64,000 nucleotides of DNA, taken from Diphasiastrum complanatum (Eukaryota > Streptophyta > Lycopodiopsida > Lycopodiales > Lycopodiaceae). The notes beneath the pieces were generated by a model. The model was given only the letters and a program-made list of their open reading frames with translations. It did no database searches and had not been told where the DNA came from. The translations under genes were made by a program, and so were the position numbers. Where the stretch lies: the NCBI GenBank assembly GCA_029204225.1, contig CM055099.1, positions 59,751,510 through 59,815,509 of the forward strand, in the 5' to 3' direction. Shown here in pieces: positions 1 through 12,115 of this stretch; the stretch's first letter is position 1, and every line of letters starts with the position of its first letter.

Positions 1-1160
1 ATGCTAGAAATTTTTCTGTTAGTATGTTATAACTTATAAGCTCTACTGCAAATTGCCAAGTTCAAAGTTGGACTCCAATCAGCTGATATTCACAAAGTGT
101 AAGTGTGGTATGATTCTCCTTTATGATTAGGCACCACATTGAATTTTTTTTAGCATAGTCTATAGGAGCTTGTGCTTTAACAAAGAGGCATTTTGTTGAG
201 AACATTCTTAGACTCATCTATGCTCAATTGAGAATATGTCACCAAATATCACAAATTGAAAGATAGACTGTCGTAGTCTTTCTTCATAAAATAAACTATA
301 TTTGCTACAATTGCAAGTCTCTTGTATTTTTGATAAAATATTCCAACAAGATGTATTCTAGTAGGGCCTCGATAGTAGGCTACTCCATTAAGGCAGATTT
401 CAAGTCAATATTCTGAACAGTTCTAGTAGGTTTGCATAGAAACCTTCATTTGCTCTTATTACAGTTGAGGTCCTTCTTTTATCTTTCTCTAAATTTTTTT
501 TAAGGAGAGGCAAAAAAAATTCAAGGCAGACTAGAAAAAAACAACAAATAAAAACTGGTTTTTTTAATTACGTTTTGAAAAGTAAATTTTTTTTTGAAAA
601 ATCAGTATTCTGTTGAAATTTTTTTGTTACTATGCTGGAATTTTTTTTATAGTATGTTATAAGCTCTACTTCAAATTTGCTTAGTTTCAAGTTGAACTCC
701 AATCGATTGCCAGTCATAAAGTGTATATGTGGTTCGATTCTCCTTTACGATCAATAGTTCGTAGTAGCTTGTTCACATAGGTAGTTGCAACAAAGAGGCA
801 TTTGTTGAGAACATTCTTGGAATCATCTATGCTCTATTGGGAACATGGCACCAAATGTCACAAATTGAGAGATAGACTATCATAGTGTTTCTTCTTGAAA
901 TAGACTATATTTGCAATAATTGCAAGTCTCTTTTGTTTTTGATACAATATTCTAACAAGACGTATTCTAGCAAGGCCTCAATAGTAGGCTACTCCATAAT
1001 GCAGATTTTTGATCGATATTTTGAACAATTACAGCAAGTCCGCATATAAACCTTTTCTACTCTTATTGTAGTTAAGCTCATTCTTTTGCCATTTCTCCTA
1101 AATTTTTTTCAAGGAGAAGCAAAAAATTTAAAGCCAAAGTAAGAAAAGCACAAAAGAAAA
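1..1160. repeat. Diverged direct repeat, two units of about 530-580 bp
   Basis: Positions 1 to about 580 and about 632 to 1160 are two diverged copies of one AT-rich sequence, spaced about 630 bp. Shared blocks in the same order include atgct(a/g)gaa near the start, caaagaggcatttt, cacaaattga(a/g)agatagact, ttgcaagtctctt, aatagtaggctactccat, and a final aaggaga(g/a)gcaaaa run. I see no coding sequence. The copies could be a local tandem duplication or fragments of an unrecognised repeat whose left part lies outside the window. Confidence 0.8.
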
Positions 1161-1839
1161 TTACGTTATGAAAAACCCTAACCGTAAATTCCCAAACGCA
1201 TTTTGAAACTCATAGTGCATCTATGATATATTATATATAAATTTCATAGTTGTGACGAGTCGTTTTTAAAAAATAAAAATAAAAAGTTTGGGGTATTGGT
1301 ACTGTACAAGAATAGACTATCTGAATTTACAAACAAAGCCAAATTTGCATCATTTTTCTTGATTTGCAATATCACCACAAGGTGAATTTGGCCTTGTTTT
1401 TAATTTCAAATAGCCAAATTCGTGTCGTGGCAATATTGCAACAAAATAAACAAAATAAATGATTTAAAATTTCGCAATTCACAAAAAAAGATTAGCAATT
1501 TGCAAATATTTTCCACAAAAGATGGTATTTGAAAGACATCAACATATTTCTCAAAAATTTGTTTGCAATTTAATTTTTTTCAATTTCAGCATTTGAAATA
1601 ATGTTACAAAACATGAAATAAGACTCGATACTTCGATAATATACGTTACCAAACATGTTAAATAACAAAAATATTTTAAAATCATTTCTCAAGAAGTAAA
1701 ATATTCACTAGCAACAAAGGCATTCATCCTTAAAAAAGGTAAACAATTTTTATGCAAATCATTTCAATAAATATCTTTTAGTTATAATAAAAAAATTGCA
1801 ACTAAATTGTAACTACATCTACAATGACATTTTACTCTT
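1161..1839. other. AT-rich stretch without a recognisable gene
   Basis: This stretch is very AT-rich, with homopolymer runs and short repeats of caaattt and gcaaat. I see no coding sequence on either strand and no terminal repeat structure. It separates the direct repeat from the first gypsy relic. Confidence 0.6.
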
Positions 1840-2140
1840 ATTGGACAGCCTAATCACCCTCATCACCTACAATTCCAATAGCAGATTGCAATTCCAACAT
1901 ACAACTCCTTCATAGGAGTTGGATAATTTTTCTAAATATGTGTGAAATTCTTGCCCTTAAAGGCTACAAAACTATCTTCCTGCATCAATACAACCCCCAC
2001 AACAATAAAACTTACATTCATAGTCAACATAGATGACTTCTAAGGGTCAACAAATTTCAAGGTGACACATTCAACCACAATTTGCTTCAATGCACTGAAG
2101 CTATCTTGCTAAACTTTTACCCATTTTGTTCTTTTACAGC
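1840..2140 (-). pseudogene. Ty3/gypsy RNase H relic
   Basis: Read on the minus strand with stops and small shifts, the segment gives an N-terminal RNase H pattern of gypsy polymerases: DSFSALKQIVVECVTLKFVD, then VVGVVLMQEDSFVAFKGKNF, then a KNYPTPMKEL block. These match the family pattern F..LK......L...D, GAVLMQ......AF.SKKF and NYPT.EKEL. The usual T-D-A-S catalytic aspartate motif is not preserved. The relic covers about 100 residues. No LTR was found for it. Confidence 0.7.
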
Positions 2141-2555
2141 ATATCTAACCAAGTCATCTCTATTTTGAAGGACCTAATGAAGATGGTGTTACTCCTCTTT
2201 GCAAAGAACCTCAACAACCTATAATTCGTGCTTTGACAGTATGTAAGCTTTTATGAGTACAAATCTCATGGCACATTGAAGTATTTTGGTAGCCATCAAG
2301 ATTTGAAAGGATGTTCTGCTAGGTGTGTTGAGTTTATGTGGGAGCTCCATATTTAACATGAAGAAATGAAAAGGAAACCCATGTAGTAGATGCAGTAACT
2401 AGGGTACTATAGCAAATGTTGTTTGTGGCCTTTGAAATAAAAAAAGGTTAGCAGGAGGATCTTTATGTAAAAACTGGAGCAAGAGTTAAGTCACCTTTGT
2501 GTTGATTCTTAGGAGGTAGATTGTAGTTCCTTTGCTCGCACTTATCTTAAGTATA
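2141..2555. other. Spacer between two gypsy relics
   Basis: No conserved domain is visible. Positions 2140-2260 on the minus strand may be the degraded region between reverse transcriptase and RNase H that leads into the neighbouring RNase H relic, but the match is too weak to claim. Confidence 0.4.
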
Positions 2556-2960
2556 TCATCGAGGATTTGGCTAAGGGAAATATGGCAGGATTCTTGTTCT
2601 AACCTTCGAGGAGCAAAAAGGAGGAACTTGCATTTTTGTTATGATAATCCTATTGTTGTAGTAGATAAGACCTACAAATTGACAGTATGTAAGTTTTGGC
2701 AGCCTAAGCTTAAGAAGGATATATACCATTATGTGACACATTGTTTTGAAAGTCCTTGATCCTTTACACATGTTTAAAGGGTACATGGGAGAGTACTTTT
2801 ATAGCCTTTATTTTACATTTTCCATGTATGTAACAACAAGATAATGCTATGTTAATTGTGGTTGAAAGACTCGCAAAATGGTTCATTTTATCACAACACA
2901 AATCACGTAACCACCATTAGAATCATAAAATCAAGGCCCTTATGGCTACCATAGATTTCT
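2556..2960 (+). pseudogene. Ty3/gypsy integrase relic (zinc-binding and early core)
   Basis: On the plus strand the segment reads KTYKLTVCKFWQPKLKKDIY followed by HYVTHCFE. This matches the H2C2 zinc-binding domain of gypsy integrases, where K-T-x...F-W-P-x-L-x-x-D-V-x-x-Y-V-x-x-C-x-x-C is usual. The second cysteine is missing. After a gap, LIVVERLAKWFI fits the start of the catalytic core (I-V-V-D-R-L-x-K), with the aspartate changed to glutamate. It lies opposite in strand to the RNase H relic, so the two come from different insertions or an inversion. Confidence 0.7.
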
Positions 2961-3485
2961 CTCATGTTGCAAAAACTTGACACCTTTTGACTATTCTTAA
3001 CCTACGACCTTTTATCATCCTTGATATTCTTCACTAGAAAATAGGTAGTTCACAAACACACTTTTATAAGCAAAGAAAAAAACTTTTGACTAGATTTTGG
3101 GCCTACCAATGGATGGTGTGGTTACTATGACCAAATGTCATGAAATCAAAGAGGTAGTTTTCTTCATTGATAACAATTAGCTTTATATCCCATATTTGAG
3201 AGATGAATATTTTCACAACATCCTTCTTTAGAAACGTTTTCCAAATTAAAAAACAAATTTGAATAAAATTGTTTACTTGGTCGCCTTTAGGGTCATTCCA
3301 AGATGAGGGTAGTGTGTAACAAGTTAGAAATTAGATTGTACAATTAAATTAGATCTATAGTTTATCTAGTTTATTGTATTTTCTATAGTCACTGGGACTT
3401 GAACCACTATCGACATATTTGTTAGGACTCGTCACGTAACTGGCTACTTGGACTAGCCGAGTAGCCACACATAGGAGAATTAGTC
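2961..3485. other. No gene recognised
   Basis: No domain is detectable on either strand. It may be the eroded continuation of the integrase relic upstream. Confidence 0.5.
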
Positions 3486-4152
3486 CGCACAATAGTTTTT
3501 TGACAATATTTGCTATGCTTAGGGGCATATTATGAGTTCATCGGTGTTTTTGGCCTGTATTGGGCCTAGTTAGTTGGACAGGTGCTAATTTGGTTAGCCA
3601 ACAACTGTCTAGCCCATGCAGTATGGTGCTTTTGTTTTATGTACAATTTTCCTTAGTAATTGATAAATTTTTGTTGTGCCATCTTTGAGAGCGAAGGTGC
3701 TTGAGCTATGGTGATTATAGTGGGATCTACATATTGGACTAGATCCTCAATATTTTAACTTGGTATTCAAGCGGCAATGTTGCAGGCATGCACGATCCGG
3801 AGGAGCTAATGGCTAGCATCGTTCACTAGGATAGCTAGCATGGAGAGGAGCCTTTGGCCACTACTACAAGATTTGGGTTGTACAGTAGTTTTTTGATGAC
3901 ATTTTCTATGCTTAGGGGCATGTCCTGAGTTCATCAGTGTTTTTGGCCTATACTGGGAATGGTTAGTTGGACAGGCGCTTATTTAGTTAGCTAACACTTG
4001 TCTAGCCCATGCAGTGTGGGGCTTTTGCTATATGTACAGTTTTCCTTGGTAATTGAATCTTGATGGTGCCAATTTTGTGAGCTTGAGGTGCCCGAGCTAT
4101 GGTGATTATGATGTGATCTGCATACTGCACTAGATCTTCAACATTTTAACTT
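3486..4152 (+). repeat. Two direct copies of an LTR-like sequence with one primer-binding-site remnant
   Basis: About 275 bp at 3488-3768 recurs at 3880-4152. Shared blocks include tgcttaggggcat, gagttcatc(g/a)gtgtttttggcct, gttagttggacagg, tgtctagcccatgcagt and the end tcaa(t/c)attttaact. Directly after the first copy is ttggtattcaagc (3763-3775), which resembles the plant initiator-Met primer-binding site tggtatcagagc. The second copy runs instead into a degraded gag. I read this as LTR plus start of leader, then a second LTR-derived copy, belonging to the plus-strand relic downstream. Confidence 0.6.
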
Positions 4153-6110
4153 AACAAAGTTGCCTTCTCCTAGTACAGTTGAGGAAATGCCTGTTACTGT
4201 TTCCCCATTTGATGCACATTTGCAGCTTACACCATTTTCAAGGTGGCAACTTGGAAGTGCCATGCAAGGAGCTCTTGGATGTCAAGCTTTTTCTTTGTTT
4301 CTATTGATACTCCTCCCATTGCATTTGATGTATGTCGTGAAGTTCACGAGACATCTATAGTTTGTGATTTCAATATAAGGTTCATCTCACAATATGCTTT
4401 TGCTCAATAGATCCCAAGAAGTTGGAAAATTGGCCGGGAAAGCTTCAAACTTATTTTGAGATATGCAGAAAGTGATGTGCAAAAAGGTCAACATGCAGCC
4501 ATGCATTCAGATGGTAGAGCATCTACGTGGTGGTGTACTTATGACAAGACAACTTCTCAACGTGCTGTTAGGAAAGCTATTATAGATCCGTAATGGTATA
4601 TATAAAAGGTGGGTGCTTTTAGTAGTTTTCAGCAGATAGGCAACATCAAAGTGTGTTGATAGATTCAGATTCATAGAGCTATTTGACTTGTATACAACAC
4701 CTCCTATTGTCGAGTTTATTGGTAGATGTATAGAACTACGAGGCCCACTCAGGTATGATGTGTGGTTGTCGACCTCCTTAACTATTAGAGGCTATGTCTT
4801 TAGCTGCTACTTTGCAGCATAAGTGTTCAAATGAACGGTCTTCCTCAGCACCTGAGCCATCTACATGATTGCCATCATGGTCATTTTGATCTCTTTCAGT
4901 ATCAGAGGCTAGGCATTTAATTGTTGCTTTGCAGCATAAGTATCCAAATCAATAGTGCTTTTAGCACCTAAGCCATCTATATCTCCTTTATCATTGTGTG
5001 TTCGTATCTTTACTACATCATCATCTACCACTACCACCGCCACAACTATTTCTAGACAGGTGGTTGTTTCTTGTCATACGTTTTTTTGGTCAGTACAAAG
5101 GAGATGATTGAGATTTGCAAAAAGCAGCCATGTCTTAAGTCTAAGAGCCTTGACCACCAGAAAGAGGATTGCACTGTCACTTAGAGCTACAATTTCTACG
5201 CACTTTCATGAGGTTCAGGATATGATGATTCAGAGCTATACGTACACATGCTTGAGGAGGCTACAGAGGGAGCATCTACAGACGATGCACAACTACTATG
5301 TGCTACTTGGGCCAGAAAAGTTGGGACTTTGACGCATTCGCTTATGAGGATGTATTACGGGCAAAGAGTCTGTTGCATTGGAAGATACAGGCTCTACCCG
5401 TTCCTTTATTAGCAGCCAGTCAGTCTCTCACATATATGCCATAATTGATGAAGCACCTTATGTGTGGAGGTTGCTAATTCCCACTCATTGTAAAGTACTA
5501 AGATGCTACTTGGTATGCAATATTAGATTGGATAGTTTATTTTGCAGGACATGCACATCATTCCTATAGAGAGATATGATATCATTTTTTGAACCGGGAG
5601 AGGGTTAGATTGGTAGACATTGCCTGTGGAGGCCATTTGAGTTTGGCACAATAGCATATATCTATCATTCATGATGGATGCTAGTATACTTTACGGGTAT
5701 TAATTCATATGAAGATTACCATCTCATATCTGATAAGCAGCTTGCTATGAGCCTCTGACCAAGGGTTATTGTGCTACACTAAATTTGTACAAGAGCAAGT
5801 ACATGAAAATCCACCATCAGAGGACACAAAGATATCTACTAGCATTTGGCAACAATACAGGCATTTTTTAGGAGCCACGTGCGCTACTTAGTTGTGGCAT
5901 GTAAACATTTCATTGGTCTACTTCTAGGGGCAATTTCAATCTCCAAACCACTTAACCTCATATCCAAATTTGAGCAGGCTGAGATTCAGCGCCACATCTG
6001 TGACTTATTGCATGATGGATTCCATTTGGTGCAACAGTTTTACTTGTTGACAAAAAGGATAGTCCACTTGTATGCATGTGGGCATGCAAGATCAAACAAA
6101 TGACAGTAAA
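4153..6110 (+). pseudogene. Degenerate Ty3/gypsy gag-protease-reverse transcriptase relic
   Basis: Short blocks of polyprotein occur in the correct order but in different frames. Around 4425-4620 is a gag core: LENWPGKLQTYFEI, then DGRASTWW, then AIIDP, matching the capsid pattern N-W-F-A-K-L...DGRA-x-x-WW...IDP of element B in this window. Around 5378-5420 is a protease active site, DTGSTRSFIS. Around 5540-5580 is MHIIPIERYDIIF, the flap and LGADWF region. Around 5960-6090 is the entry to reverse transcriptase, FGATVLLVDKKD. Numerous stops and shifts make it non-functional. It belongs to the same broad lineage as elements B and C but lies on the opposite strand and is far older. Confidence 0.8.
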
Positions 6111-8063
6111 AGAATTAGAATAGGGTACAACAAGGCATAGTTTTCATAACGCATTTGAAGTCTTGTTTGGAACACTAGGCTAGAAACCCAACATCACATA
6201 TTTAAAATTTATGTTTTGTTGATAAAAAGAACGTCAAAGCTGAAACCTCATATTTTTAAGGGTTCAGAGTTTCCTCCGTTATTGGGGCCTGTTGGCCTTA
6301 ATCAAGGATTGCCTTTGCAGATACGATGTCTTGTGATACGCTTCATTCTGCTAATTTTCAAGCATGGGAACTTTTGGATGCAATCTATGTGGGAGATCAA
6401 AGTGTTTAGGAAAATGAAATGGGCTGATGAATTGGAGTTTGCCTTCTTGAAATAGAACTTAGGGCAAGAACGATCTCCTTATCTATGAAAGAGCTTAAAG
6501 AGTCTCAACACTTGATCGTTTCAGAAAAAAGTGACTCTATAACATGCTATGGTGAACCCAAAATGACATCCTTTTGAAAAAGAGGATACTTGGGCAGATT
6601 TCATTTGGCTTTCACAACAACTATCAAAAACTTAAGCAAGCTTTTGACAAATCATTGTGATAAAGCTCTATTTAGCTTAGTGTAGTCTACAAGAGAAGCA
6701 GCTACATCTGGTTATCCATCTCAGCAAGTTCTGGTTGAAGTTTCGATGAGCATATATATGCTACTATACTTCTTTGCTCAAAAAGAGCTTCATACATGTG
6801 GATGTGGTTGAATGAAATGGAATGTATTCCAATATAGGAAACTCCTTTGAACTTTTATTCATGCATTGTTTCACTTCATTTATCTAAATTATAAGCTCAG
6901 CTCTCAAGTGTTCTCTCCTAAAAACAAAAGTGGAATAATATTACATAACTCAGAAGAATGTTGAAAGAGTAAATGGTGCCAAATTCTACAGACCATGTGA
7001 TTTTTACAGAATATAGTATGTGGAGGAGCAAGATGAGATGTGCATATCAAAACAATACGGAGGTTTCATGTGGTCGAAGACATCGTGCAAATGATGGATT
7101 TAACACTGTAGGAGTTCTTTTAGCATTATATTTTCAGGGCATAATTAGCTGCATGCATGCATTGTAAAATAATTTGTATGAAATGCAAGAAGGGTTTTTC
7201 ATTTCAGCTAGTTAGCATGTTATGGGTGTTGAGTAGTCGAAGGACTGGTTACATTGTTTACTCGATGGACAGCTTAGAGCAGCCTAAAGATCACCCCTTG
7301 AGTGGTTGACGACAAGTCTAAGTAGGTGAAAAACTTTCTAGCTGATGGGCGCTTTGGAGTGGTTGGAGGACTGATTACTTACGGGTGACTAGTGGCCTGA
7401 TTACGTGATGGACCATAAAAGCTAATTAGACAGGTTGCTTAAGTATTATACTTTTAGTGAGTAGTAATGCTTTTGATACTTTGAGTCCAATTGTCGAACT
7501 GTTAGTGGGCCAAACAAGGTGATCAAGTCTCGATAGACAAATGAGATTAAGTGGTTTGCAATGGACATATTCCATGTAAAAAAACATGCACATGCTGTGG
7601 CAATTTTGCAAGATAAAATGGAGAAATTAGCAATTAAGCTATGTACATACTATACGAAGGCTAATTACCAAATTTCCTTTGTAGTATAGGATATATCTAT
7701 ATAGAAAATGTGCACACATGTATATTTCTCGTGTTCTACACACATTGAAAATATGCATGTGTATACTACACATGCTCATTTTGGTTACTTAGAAACGTTT
7801 TACTTTATGCACTTCTAAGTTCATGTTTGTACATCATATTTGTAGTTGTTTGCATCTTAATGTGTAAGCATGTGTATGTGTATGCCTAGTTTTGACAATG
7901 CAGCAGTATTAGATGTGTTTTGGCATGGATTTTTCCTTTATGCATGAGTTTGAGCTCATAATTATTTCCTTAAGATGTCAAAGGAATCAAGTGTATCATC
8001 ATACTTTCAAAATTGATACAAGGACCTAAAATCTAATATTTGTTTGCATATTGTTAAATCCAG
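6111..8063. other. No gene recognised; probable 5' intron of the host gene
   Basis: No protein domain or terminal repeat was found. The first detectable host exon starts with a splice acceptor at 8062-8065, so an upstream exon must exist here or to the left of the window. I could not find it. A further eroded part of the gypsy relic may occupy the start. Confidence 0.5.
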
Positions 8064-8182
8064 AGTGCGACATGCTAGTGAACTCGAGTTGGAGGCAATG
8101 CGAAAATATTTATCCAAGGTTGAAGCTGCAGCAGCTGGCCTTAATCATCGTGTTCAGCAACTTCAGCATCTTGTTCTTTGTT
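8064..8182 (+). CDS. Host gene, first detectable exon
   Basis: The acceptor is ttaaatccag (AG at 8062-8063, with an alternative at 8064-8065). The donor is gtgcgt at 8183. The frame gives RHASELELEAMRKYLSKVEA, then an alanine-rich turn and GLNHRVQQLQHL, a typical amphipathic helix. It ends with one base of a codon, which fits the two bases that open the next exon (joined codon TTG). Confidence 0.65.
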
Positions 8183-8768
8183 GTGCGTATTTATGATGAC
8201 ACATGAAGTTGATAGTTTGTTGTCTCTTGTTAGCTATATTTTTTTCTCACTACATGATGGGTAATTATTTTCTTGTTGATATCCTAGACAATAAGTCTGA
8301 AACCCATTTAAGAAGTAATGATAAGAGCAAATTTCAAAACAAGTATCTGTTACTAATAGACTTCACATGGTACACATAGGACCTCTAGAATGCATGCTTC
8401 AATAGTGGAACAATTTTTATTGTTCAATTTTGTATGTGATTAGAGATTATCATGGTTCAAGTTACAGAAGCTAGTATGTTCTTTTTTTATTGGAAAATTT
8501 TTAGTAGCTAGGTACTCAAGAAGCTTAGAATATAACATATTCTTGCAAAATGTAGCTTTTTTGGTCATTTAACTAGGTATTTAGTCCATATTGTTCATCT
8601 CTGGCCGTATACTGATGGTTTTGTCTTTTGGTTTTCAAGAATCGCCTATGCAGGTATAGAAGTACAACTACATTCCTTTTGAGGCTAGTTAGTTTGAAAA
8701 CCGTGATTATTGTGAATCTTAAAAATATGTAATGTTTTGATAGTAGCTTTTGTGTCTCACTTCAACAG

Positions 8769-8905
8769 TGGGAGAAGAGGGGAAGAATGTGGAGCAAGCT
8801 CAAGGAAAATTGATAGAAGAGGCATCCAAAGAAGCTCGCAATCAAACAACCGCAGCAACAACAGCAGTTGCAGCAGCTCGGAAAGCCACAATGGAGCTTG
8901 ACAAG
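8769..8905 (+). CDS. Host gene, second detectable exon
   Basis: The acceptor is cacttcaacag and the exon ends gacaag before gtcaaa. It encodes GEEGKNVEQAQGKLIEEASK followed by an alanine-rich helix (TTAATTAVAAARKATMELDK). It ends in phase 0 ahead of a 27-kb intron. The donor GTCAAA is weaker than usual. Confidence 0.65.
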
Positions 8906-9358
8906 GTCAAATTTTTACTTTAGTTGGCAAATAAGTACATGGAGGCTCATAAGATTTTAGTTTCCAAAATTAATTGATATTTTGGCTAGAACCTGAGATG
9001 TAGCCTAGTTGTAATTCACTTGATTGTTCATTATATTGCAAAAATACTCTACACAAGGAGGAACCTTCAAGTGGAATTTGCAACTTGGTGCTAGGTTCTA
9101 TGAAGAGATAAACTTGCAATATTGATTGAGCAAGACGAAAGATGCAATCAATCGAGGTGCATCATAGTTGTGTTCTCTTAAGAGTGCATTGAAAGTAACT
9201 TCTATGTCAATCTACCTAATATTCCTTGTTATTAATATGTACTTATTACCAATCCAACTAAAGGATTAGCCTCGAAATGGTTAGATGTGGAGTATTGTGG
9301 TTTGAATCTTGCTTGTTGTCCCAAGGCACGCAATCCCCTTGTCTTTGTGCTCATTGTT

Positions 9359-9360
<2 letters not shown>

Positions 9361-9401
<41 letters not shown>
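9361..9401. repeat. (AG)20 microsatellite
   Basis: An uninterrupted run of 20 AG dinucleotides lies inside the 27-kb intron of the host gene. The open frames across it are produced by the repeat and are not coding. Confidence 0.97.
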
Positions 9402-9405
<4 letters not shown>

Positions 9406-9729
9406 GTTAATGTCCTTGAATACCCTAAGGTACATAGGACTAAGAAAAGGTTGCACATAGGAGCTTAAAGCTCAATCATCTATAAAAACGATAACTACAA
9501 ATACAATGCATAAAGATGTCTGGCCTAGTCAGGGTCCAATAGGCTGGAATAGTATATCATGATGTCCATCAACATGGAAGAAGTGGTGGATGGTATGCTG
9601 TGAAGGTGTCACTGGATGTGCCATGGACCTCTGCCGCCGGGTCGGATGCCGGTGTTGTCTCTGCTGCCGTGGCGCTCTTGGCTGTGGCCTAATAGCTGGC
9701 TGTCTCTTTGGCCGTCGACACTATCTCTT

Positions 9730-10098
9730 CTACCGATGTATGAAGGAATCTAGAATCTCGGCCTCTCCATCTGAATCATAGCCTATGGGTACCTCGGATC
9801 TATGTCTCCGACGGGATATGCACTCACTGATGCTCAACTGTGTCAAGAGATGTGTATCAATATCTAGTCTCATCCTCAAGTGTGACATCTCCCGGATCAT
9901 AAGTGCGACACATCTAGGGTCCTCATAAGATATCAAGGTAGAAAGTGTGACTGGATGCTCCCTGAACAACGTGACTTCGAAACTGTGATCAAGTAGGGCA
10001 GACTTCGAACTGTCGAAGTCGATCTGAATACGATAGACGTAGTTGCAAACACCGAGGATTCTCCGCTCACTTCTCTTTGACGCGACGTTCATGCGCAC
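9730..10098 (-). other. Open frame of 122 codons, unrecognised, possibly an eroded transposon exon
   Basis: On the minus strand this frame is open for 122 codons in an otherwise stop-rich intron. It encodes a charged protein with internal SDGEAEILDSF near the end. Downstream on the same strand, to about 9550, the sequence is GC-rich and would be rich in arginine and proline. It lies on the same strand as the hAT relic 2 kb away, but no hAT motif is visible. No start context, splice site or family could be assigned. Confidence 0.25.
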
Positions 10099-10104
10099 AA
10101 CAAC

Positions 10105-10960
10105 TTGACGAGCGAGATATATCCCAACATTGTCAACCTGAGAGATTGAGACACTAGTGATATGTCATATCATGGAAATGGTGGATACGTTCTTTACGTA
10201 TTTTGAGCACCTTCCACGATGGTCTAATGATGAAGGTGGATGTCACTTATTATCTCTTTGTATGCTTGATGGACATTTTAAGGATACAACACAAATATGA
10301 CAATGCACCAAACGAAGAAGGATGTTTATTCATATTGAAATTCTCGAGAACATACTACACTTTTCTATGGCAATGATATGCAAGCTTGATGGCTGATATA
10401 AAATTTATTGCCAAATGGTTGAAACAAACGATCGTTGATGTGCTTACTTGTCAAACTGGTCGATATACCAACAAGACACCACATATCACGACTGTAAACA
10501 AAAAGAAGGCTACATGAGATATGATAAAGATAATGAAGAAATTGTGCAAAAGGCACTCTAGAATATTGTGTCAGACATATCTCAGATTGATGGAGACATA
10601 TGTTGGAAGGCAGCACTACCCAACGAGAGGCAAAGATCGAGGAGTCGAAGGGATTTAAGAAACCTATTGAAAGTGGCAACAAGCAAGTTACCATTTCTAA
10701 CGTAACTGATGATCAGTCAATAGATACACATATTGCTCCTATTCAATGCACCTTGTTACTGCAAGAGATGAACAAGCTTTGTCAATGTTTGACAAGTTAC
10801 AACTTATTAACAAGACAAGTGCGCCCACCTTATAAACTACAAATATTGGAGACGATGAAGAATTTTGGTCGTCGAAGACTGACTTGAAGAAATATAGTCA
10901 TACAATTCAAGGCCAGGCAAGGAGTTCATCAACAATAACCAACTTGATTGGACGTACTTT
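10105..10960. other. Intronic DNA without a recognised gene
   Basis: Two short open frames (minus 10365-10694 and plus 10600-10887) overlap here on opposite strands. Neither resembles a family I know. The plus frame may be the eroded start of the copia relic that follows. Confidence 0.4.
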
Positions 10961-12115
10961 TGGCAACGTCAATGATACAACATCATGTTTCATAAGAGCA
11001 TGATGCCCTGATTGATATTGTAGATCAAATGACCCAACCTCATTTAATTGATCATATAAACTTAATGGTTTTGAGGCTTCAATTGGAGATTATCAGTAGA
11101 GGCTCAAGATGCTCCTCTTGAGAGGAGCCACAAGAAGAGAAACTTGAACCTCTTGAGGCTCCTCAAGATGGGTCAAGAGGGTCCTTCTTGACAAGCCTCA
11201 AGATGTGCCTCTCAAGGCCTCGTAAGCCCTGTTGAGGCTCCTCTTTCGCTCCCCTCAAGATGTTCCTCTTGAGGCAAGAGAGGAGCCTCAAGATGCTCCT
11301 CTTTAGATGAGCTACAAGAGGAGTATCTTGAACCTCAAAAGGGGCATCTTGAGACCTATTGAGGCTCCTCCAAATGCACCCTCTTGAGCCTTCTTGAGGC
11401 TCCTCAAGATGTATCTCTTGAGGCCTCTTGAGCCCTCCTAAGGCTCCTCTTGAGCATGAGAGGAGCCTCAAGATGCCCCTCTTAGAGGAGCCACAAAGGA
11501 GTCGCTTGAACCTCAAGGGGAGCATCTTGAGTCCTATTGATGCTCCTCAAAATGTGCCCTCTTGAGCCTTGTTGAGGCTTCTCTTGATGAGCCTCAAAAT
11601 GCACTTCTTAAGGCATGAGAGGAGCAGCAAGAGGAGTATCTTGAGGCTCCACAAGATGCACCCACTTGAACCCTCTTGAGGCATGATAGGAGCCTCAAGA
11701 TGCTCCTCTTGAGAGGAGCCGCAAGAGGACCATCTTGAAGCCTCTTGAGGCTCCTCAAACTGTGCCCTCTTGAGCCCTCTTGGGTAGCCTCAATGGCGAA
11801 GCTACAACATCAAACCGAATATTGTTCTTGAAGCAAAGGTTTCACACAAAGAAGATGAGTCAAGGTGTGACCATGACAGAATACTTGACCTGAATCAAGG
11901 AGGTTCAGGATCAACTAAGTCCAAAATCCGTTAAAGATGTAGATATGGAGACCAATACACTCAATGGATTCCTGACATCTTATGAACACTTGGTGACCAC
12001 AGTAATGGTGAGAGGAACGACACTCTCTTTTGATGAGATTATCAGAATTCTACTGCCAGAGGAGTTCAGAAAGGTGCTCAAAGTTCTAGTAGTGAAGTTG
12101 TGAATCATGCATTTT
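10961..12115 (+). pseudogene. Ty1/copia gag relic interrupted by a minisatellite
   Basis: Just before the repeat block (about 11055-11115) the plus strand reads KLNG and then, after disrupted residues, RLKMLL, the pattern of the copia gag N-terminus (K-L-N-G..Y..W...M-K-M-L-L). After the block (11800-12115) it resumes with FLKQRFHTKKMSQGVTMTEY, then LNGFLTSYEHLVTTV and LSFDEIIRILLPEE. These are the central and C-terminal parts of the UBN2-type gag. The roughly 65 residues normally found between them are replaced by about 700 bp of repeats. One in-frame TGA (normally a tryptophan- or lysine-like position) and no zinc knuckle remain. Confidence 0.7.
11098..11800. repeat. Minisatellite of CTCAAGATG/CTCCTCTTGAG units, higher-order period about 180 bp
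   Basis: The block consists of short units around gaggctcctcaagatg and its near-complement ctcctcttgaggc, so it is both tandem and partly palindromic. The longer string gaggagcctcaagatgc recurs at about 11281, 11461 and 11690, with a related start at 11098, giving a higher-order unit of roughly 180-230 bp. The minus strand is open for 120 codons across it, but that reading is compositional. The array starts exactly where the copia gag codons for RLKMLL occur. Confidence 0.9.

Noticed and set aside
9232-9468. Open frames on both strands across the AG repeat
   Set aside because: They exist because (AG)n has no stop codons; the translated runs are simple repeats.
11163-11525. A 120-codon minus-strand frame in the minisatellite
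   Set aside because: The frame is repetitive and follows the repeat unit; the plus-strand gag flanks explain the locus.
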